Shown here piece after piece: positions 59,901 to 64,000 of a DNA stretch of 64,000 nt (position 1 is the stretch's first letter; every line of letters begins with the position of its first letter). The stretch covers positions 909,001 through 973,000 of the forward strand of contig NZ_CP012602.1 in assembly GCF_001278805.1 (NCBI RefSeq). Direction: 5' to 3'. This stretch comes from Bacillus sp. FJAT-18017. Lineage in GTDB: Bacteria > Bacillota > Bacilli > Bacillales > Cytobacillaceae. A program made the position numbers and the translations under genes. The notes beneath the pieces were generated by a model, which had not been told where the DNA came from, did not search any database, and saw only the letters and a list, made by a program, of their open reading frames with translations.

Positions 59901-62396
59901 GTGATGAAAAAAGGTTGGGTATTGCTGTTTGTTCTCGTTTTGTGTTTGGCGGGTGTGGTTCCAGTTAAGGCGGATAAGGATACAACGCCGCTGCTTATTC
60001 TAAAAAGCTCTTCAATCAGCGGGGCCGACTTCCGCACAGGTGACCTCATCACGATGCTGTTTACGATTGAATACGATACTGAGTCAGGGCCTGCGGATGA
60101 GGCCGACATTCACTTAATGCACAATTCCGGCCAGAATATCAACAGCAAGATGCAGTATACAGGCAATAATACGTATGAATTTTCTTATCGTGCCGATGAT
60201 CTACAGCCTGGAGATTGGTATGTATCAGACATAAAGCTGTATGACAAGGCAGGCAATCCACAAATCTATGATACTACTTCAACCTTACTATCTAATTTGC
60301 GCTTCCAGATGCTCGAAGAAAGCGCCGATACCACTGCGCCAGAACTTACCTCGGTAAAACTCAGCAAAACAACTGCCCAGCCAGGAGACAAGGTCATCGT
60401 AACAATCGGGTTTAAAGAAGAAGAAAGCGGCTTGTCGCATGGTACTTTAACTCTTAGACATATTGAAACACGTGATTATAACCTTACAAGTAATATAAAT
60501 TTTAATAGTACGACCGGCGAATATGAGGCGGAAATAACGATTCCGAAGTATACGAAAAACGGTGTTTACGATATCGGAACTCTGACATTGACAGATAAAG
60601 CTGGCAACCAGAGAAGTTATTTGGCAGGATCGTTCCCTATGCTCGCTGAAGCCCAGCTGACGATTTCAGGTGCGCTGACAGACACTTCCCGCCCGGTATT
60701 CCAATCCATTACAGTCGATAAGAAGGAACTCTATCCCGGCGATTCTTTGAAAGTTGTTGTAAATGGATCAGATTCCGGATCCGGCCTCGCTCGAGTACAG
60801 GTGCAATTTACCGGAAAGGAATTTCATAATGCGAACGATACATTTTGGACTAACCTGACTGTCGGCAGCACCAATAATCAGTGGACAGGAACTTTGCAGG
60901 CTCCCAAAAGTACAACAGAAGGTGTCTATTATATTGAACAAATTAACTTGCGGGATGGGGTCGGGAATACAACTGTTATTGAAGTGACAGACACCTTGCT
61001 AACGGTAAAAGTGTTGCCGGTATTCACCTGGGTCACTTCAGGGGCAATCAAAAAAGGAACAGCGTTTGATCCTTTGGCAGGAGCCAGGTTCTTCTCCAAT
61101 CTCGAAGGGGATAGAACAAAGGATATCCTCGTGAAGGGGTCGGTCGATACCACTATCAACGGGATTTACTTGCTGACATACTCAATGGATACCTACAGTG
61201 CCTACAGGTGGATTACGGTAAATGACGCGCAGGCGTCAGACCCGGCTTATTTTAATGAAATCGTAAAAATCGGCATTCCGGCAAATAGCTCGTTCACCCT
61301 ATGGGACGGCAGTACGCTCAAAACCTTCTCGGCGGAAACCACCGTAACCAAGGACGGCACGTATCAACTATCGACAAACATGGTGACACCAGGTGCAGTC
61401 AGGAAAACGGCAAAGTTCATAATTGACCGGGTGAAACCGGCCGCACCAACACTGAATACAATCTACAGCCAGTCAGTAGCAGTCACCGGTAAAGCTGAGG
61501 CCTATTCGACCGTAAAGGTTTTGAAAAATGGCGTGTATCTCGCCCAGGGCAAAGCGGACGCAACCGGGAAGTATTCAATTAAAATCCCTAAACAGCGATA
61601 TGGAACCAAAATCTCTGTCCAGGCAATCGACCGGGCAGGAAACGCAGGCAGCGCTTCTGTAAAAACAGTGCTGTATGTGCCTGGCCTCAATGCTGTCAGC
61701 AATCGTTCAACCTATGTGACTGGGAAATCCTTTTCAAAAAGCAAGATAAAAGTTTACTCCAACGGCGTGCTTATCAAGACGGGGTACGCAGATTCCTACG
61801 GAAATTACAAAATCGCCATTCCAAGGCAGGCTGCGGGAAAAGTGATGAAGGTAGTCGAGACTTCGGTCAGCGGCAAGAACTTTACAAGCCTTCCGGTCAC
61901 GGTGTCGGATAAGATTGCGCCAGCCGCGCCTGTCCTGAATAACGTGTACAGTCAATCCGTAGCGGTCACCGGAAAAGCCGAGGCCTACTCGACTGTGAAG
62001 GTGTTAAAAAATGGTGTGTATCTCGCCCAAGGCAAAGCGGATGCAACCGGCAAATTCTCGGTTCGCATCCCTAAACAGCGGTATGGAACGAAAATCTCCG
62101 TGCAGGCAATTGACCGGGCCGGAAATGCCGGCAGCGCTTCTGTTAAAACCGTACTCTATGTGCCAGGCCTTGATCCAGTCAGCACGCTTTCTACCTACGT
62201 GACTGGAAAATCATTTTCAAAAAGCAAGATAAAGGTCTACTCTAATGGAGTGCTAATTAAGACTGGATACGCAGACTCCTCTGGAAACTATAAGATTACC
62301 ATTTCGAGGCAGGCCGCAGGAAAAATAATCAAGGTAGTCGAGACAACCGTCAGCGGCAGGAACTTTACAAGCTTGCCGGTCACGGTGTCAAAATAA
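59901..62396 (+). CDS. secreted surface protein with Ig-like repeats
   Basis: 831 residues, signal peptide MMKKGWVLLFVLVLCLAGVV then PVKA. The front (about 28-380) has three Ig-like modules (DTTAPELTSVKLSKTTAQPG, DTSRPVFQSITVDKKELYPG); the middle has a PKxG-type link (about 380-505); the back is two 161-residue copies (61437-61919 and 61920-62396), each made of two Ig-like (Big) units with VTGKAEAYSTVKVLKNGVYL and VTGKSFSKSKIKVYSNGVLI. No LPXTG or SLH motif, so how it is held outside is unclear. AAGGGGAG before GTG 59901 / ATG 59904. A paralog follows at 62867. Confidence 0.85.
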   Translation: MMKKGWVLLFVLVLCLAGVVPVKADKDTTPLLILKSSSISGADFRTGDLITMLFTIEYDTESGPADEADIHLMHNSGQNINSKMQYTGNNTYEFSYRADDLQPGDWYVSDIKLYDKAGNPQIYDTTSTLLSNLRFQMLEESADTTAPELTSVKLSKTTAQPGDKVIVTIGFKEEESGLSHGTLTLRHIETRDYNLTSNINFNSTTGEYEAEITIPKYTKNGVYDIGTLTLTDKAGNQRSYLAGSFPMLAEAQLTISGALTDTSRPVFQSITVDKKELYPGDSLKVVVNGSDSGSGLARVQVQFTGKEFHNANDTFWTNLTVGSTNNQWTGTLQAPKSTTEGVYYIEQINLRDGVGNTTVIEVTDTLLTVKVLPVFTWVTSGAIKKGTAFDPLAGARFFSNLEGDRTKDILVKGSVDTTINGIYLLTYSMDTYSAYRWITVNDAQASDPAYFNEIVKIGIPANSSFTLWDGSTLKTFSAETTVTKDGTYQLSTNMVTPGAVRKTAKFIIDRVKPAAPTLNTIYSQSVAVTGKAEAYSTVKVLKNGVYLAQGKADATGKYSIKIPKQRYGTKISVQAIDRAGNAGSASVKTVLYVPGLNAVSNRSTYVTGKSFSKSKIKVYSNGVLIKTGYADSYGNYKIAIPRQAAGKVMKVVETSVSGKNFTSLPVTVSDKIAPAAPVLNNVYSQSVAVTGKAEAYSTVKVLKNGVYLAQGKADATGKFSVRIPKQRYGTKISVQAIDRAGNAGSASVKTVLYVPGLDPVSTLSTYVTGKSFSKSKIKVYSNGVLIKTGYADSSGNYKITISRQAAGKIIKVVETTVSGRNFTSLPVTVSK
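61437..62396 (+). repeat. 161-codon tandem repeat within the surface protein gene
   Basis: The segment from PAAPTLNTIYSQSVAVTGKA (61437) recurs 483 nt later as PAAPVLNNVYSQSVAVTGKA (61920). Protein identity is very high while many third positions differ, so it is not a fresh duplication or it was kept by selection. Confidence 0.85.
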
Positions 62397-62866
62397 AATT
62401 ACCATTTCATAGAAAAATCAGCAAAATCTAAACAGTCTATGCGGTCGATTCATCGACATACAAAAGCAAGCATGTTTCTGTAAAAGTCAATAATATGCAA
62501 AAGGCACCCTTCGGAGAGAGTTCGTTAACTCTTACTGAAGGTTGCCTTCTTAAAGGGGATAAGAATGGGATTGGACGTGCAGCTTTTTGATCGAGATGGT
62601 AACTAATTACGTAAGGTTGAAATTAGCCTCAACCGCATAAGTTGGATATGGTATTTTTCAAGAAGGCGAAGTGGCAAAACCAGTGCCAAATAAAAAGTTC
62701 CATACCCTTCGCTATATCAAAAAAACAATCCGGAAAGCTCCTCTAAAATGGAAATATATACTATTCCCAATCTACGTTTTACACTCTATTTTTTTCCTTC
62801 CTCATCGATTACTATAAAAATAGTAAAAACAGTAAAAAATTATCAAACAAGGGGAGTTTTCACATC
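62397..62866. other. 470-nt gap with a surface-protein remnant and duplicated promoter region
   Basis: About 62432-62500 reads AVDSSTYKSKHVSVKVNNMQ in one frame, the look of a broken Ig-like end. It is followed by the terminator 62501-62548. From about 62745 on the DNA repeats the leader of the previous gene (ATGGAAATATA ... AAAATTATCAAA ... AAGGGGAGTTTTCACA). Confidence 0.5.
62501..62548 (+). terminator. terminator between the two surface protein genes
   Basis: AAGGCA-CCTTC ... inner AGTT/AACT ... GAAGG-TGCCTT, then CTT. Long imperfect stem. Confidence 0.65.
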
Positions 62867-64000
62867 GTGATGAAAAAGGGTTGGGTATGGCTGTTTGTCC
62901 TCGTTTTGTGTTTGGCTGGTGTCGCACCAGCGAAAGCGGATAATGATACAACACCGCTTATTCTGAAAAGCACTTCAATCAGCGCGACAGAATTACACTT
63001 TGGAGAGAGAATTAACATTCGATTTGTAGTCGAAGAAGATTATGAGTCGGGGCCATTTGAGGATGCTGATATTAATCTAAGGCATAGTTCTGGGAAGGAA
63101 TTTCCTAGCATGATGCGCTATATCGGTAATAACACATATGAGTTTTCAGCGCTGGCAGACCATTTTATTTACGGGGACTGGCATGTTGAAGATATCAGGC
63201 TGTATGACAATGCCATGAACAGCAGGACCTATGACACCAGTTCACCTCTGATATCTAAATTGAAATTTCGGATGCTGGACGGGGAAACAACGATTGATAC
63301 GACTCCTCCAGTCCTTACATCTCTAAACCTTAGCAAAACGACTGTGGTTCCAGGTGACAAGGTAATTGTAACAATCGGATATAAGGATGCCAGCGGGCTT
63401 TCCCATGGTTCCCTAAGCCTGCGCCATATCCAGACCGATGACTACCCATTATTCTCGGATATCCGCTACAATAGCACGACTGGCAAGTACCAGGCCGAAA
63501 TCACGATTCCGAAGTATGTACGAAACGGTACGTACGATGTCGGGTATGTTTCTCTTACGGATAAAAAAGAGAACGAAAAAAGTTATTGGGCCATCCGTGA
63601 TGCGTTGCTTGCCAATACCAAGCTGACAATTTCAGGAGCCAGTTCTGACTATACTGCACCCGTTTTCCAAGAAGTGACCCTAAGCAAAACCCAGCTTTAT
63701 CCCGGCGACACGATTGACGTTGTGGTAAAGGGATATGACAGCGGATCGGGTATTAAAGAAGCAGAGATCTCTTTCAGGCAGAAAGGTTCCGAGAACACGT
63801 TCAATTATTTCTGGGACACTCTTTCAGAAGGAAGCTCAAATAAGGAATGGAAGGGGACACTGCAAGTTCCTGCCCATGTCCAAGAGGGCATATATGAAAT
63901 CAAACAAATCTATTTGGCCGACCAAGTCGGGAATAACAAGTTTGTCCTGGATAATGAAACCCTTCCAACTGTAAAAGTACTTCCGTTTTACACGGGTGTT
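62867..64000 (+). CDS. secreted surface protein with Ig-like modules, paralog (partial, runs off the window)
   Basis: 378 codons open to the window edge with no stop. GTG 62867 / ATG 62870 follow AAGGGGAG. Signal peptide MMKKGWVWLFVLVLCLAGVA then PAKA, then modules parallel to the preceding gene: DTTPLILKSTSISA, DTTPPVLTSLNLSKTTVVPG, DYTAPVFQEVTLSKTQLYPG. It is a tandem paralog of 59901-62396, closest in the signal peptide and first modules. The missing C-terminus should be on the next segment. Confidence 0.85.
   Translation, partial: MMKKGWVWLFVLVLCLAGVAPAKADNDTTPLILKSTSISATELHFGERINIRFVVEEDYESGPFEDADINLRHSSGKEFPSMMRYIGNNTYEFSALADHFIYGDWHVEDIRLYDNAMNSRTYDTSSPLISKLKFRMLDGETTIDTTPPVLTSLNLSKTTVVPGDKVIVTIGYKDASGLSHGSLSLRHIQTDDYPLFSDIRYNSTTGKYQAEITIPKYVRNGTYDVGYVSLTDKKENEKSYWAIRDALLANTKLTISGASSDYTAPVFQEVTLSKTQLYPGDTIDVVVKGYDSGSGIKEAEISFRQKGSENTFNYFWDTLSEGSSNKEWKGTLQVPAHVQEGIYEIKQIYLADQVGNNKFVLDNETLPTVKVLPFYTGV

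Overview
The window is chromosomal DNA of a spore-forming, low-to-moderate GC Gram-positive bacterium of the Bacillaceae type. The evidence is strong AGGAGG-type ribosome binding sites, frequent TTG/GTG starts, a Spo0E-family phosphatase, an SdpR/SdpI pair, PdxST with a divergent MocR regulator, SipS-type signal peptidase, CarD/YdeB-type and cold-shock proteins, and a CcpA cre site. I cannot name the species from sequence alone. No rRNA, tRNA, IS element, phage gene or CRISPR array was seen.

Layout. 1-1250: end of a DMT transporter, 52-nt hairpin repeats, a spo0E-like gene. 1254-13206: a 2805-residue WapA/RHS-type secreted polymorphic toxin with an ADP-ribosyltransferase-like tip, its adjacent candidate immunity gene, then a graveyard of toxin/immunity leftovers (a decayed Tdi1-like gene, ankyrin, SMI1/KNR4 and HEAT-like genes). 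13535-20227: small membrane proteins, an alpha/beta hydrolase and an ECF sigma/anti-sigma pair. 20326-24461 (minus): PabA, fused PabB-PabC and a FAD oxidoreductase. 24764-25753: a frameshifted acetyltransferase and a DUF488 protein. 26019-35599: a sialic acid catabolic operon (YhcH, an unexpected fumarate-reductase-like flavoprotein, NanA, SGNH esterase, ABC importer, NanE, ROK kinase, RpiR regulator) with a consensus cre. 35767-40145 (minus): a five-gene cluster of largely uncharacterised families: Ycf46-like AAA ATPase, DUF2997, Ycf35/DUF1257-like, helix-hairpin-helix membrane protein, NrdG-like radical SAM protein. 40674-49047: SdpR/SdpI, acetyltransferase, DUF1877, DUF1206, an OB-fold-like protein, signal peptidase I, PdxR-like regulator. 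49153-50632: pdxST. 51270-58601: a second ECF sigma/anti-sigma pair and many small genes, including an ArsR regulator with an SRPBCC-PDZ fusion. 58847-64000: an exported protein and two tandemly duplicated Ig-like surface proteins, the second cut by the window edge.

The most interesting signals. (1) In the AAA/DUF2997/Ycf35 cluster two unrelated proteins, the AAA ATPase and the helix-hairpin-helix protein, end in the same tail, RGGR-(A/M)-VDF-stop, written with different codons, and a NrdG-like activase sits in the same operon. This suggests a shared docking or modification signal. (2) Several intergenic arrays of different sequence share a 21-nt period (two helical turns); one family recurs at three loci and another at two. 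(3) A flavoprotein of unknown substrate sits inside the sialic acid operon. (4) The polymorphic toxin locus shows cassette displacement.

Several genes carry small lesions or ambiguous starts (GNAT frameshift near 25165, GrpB with ACG at the expected start, an in-frame merger at 43208-44104, a frameshift near 16183). I state these as seen and leave open whether they are biology or sequencing error.
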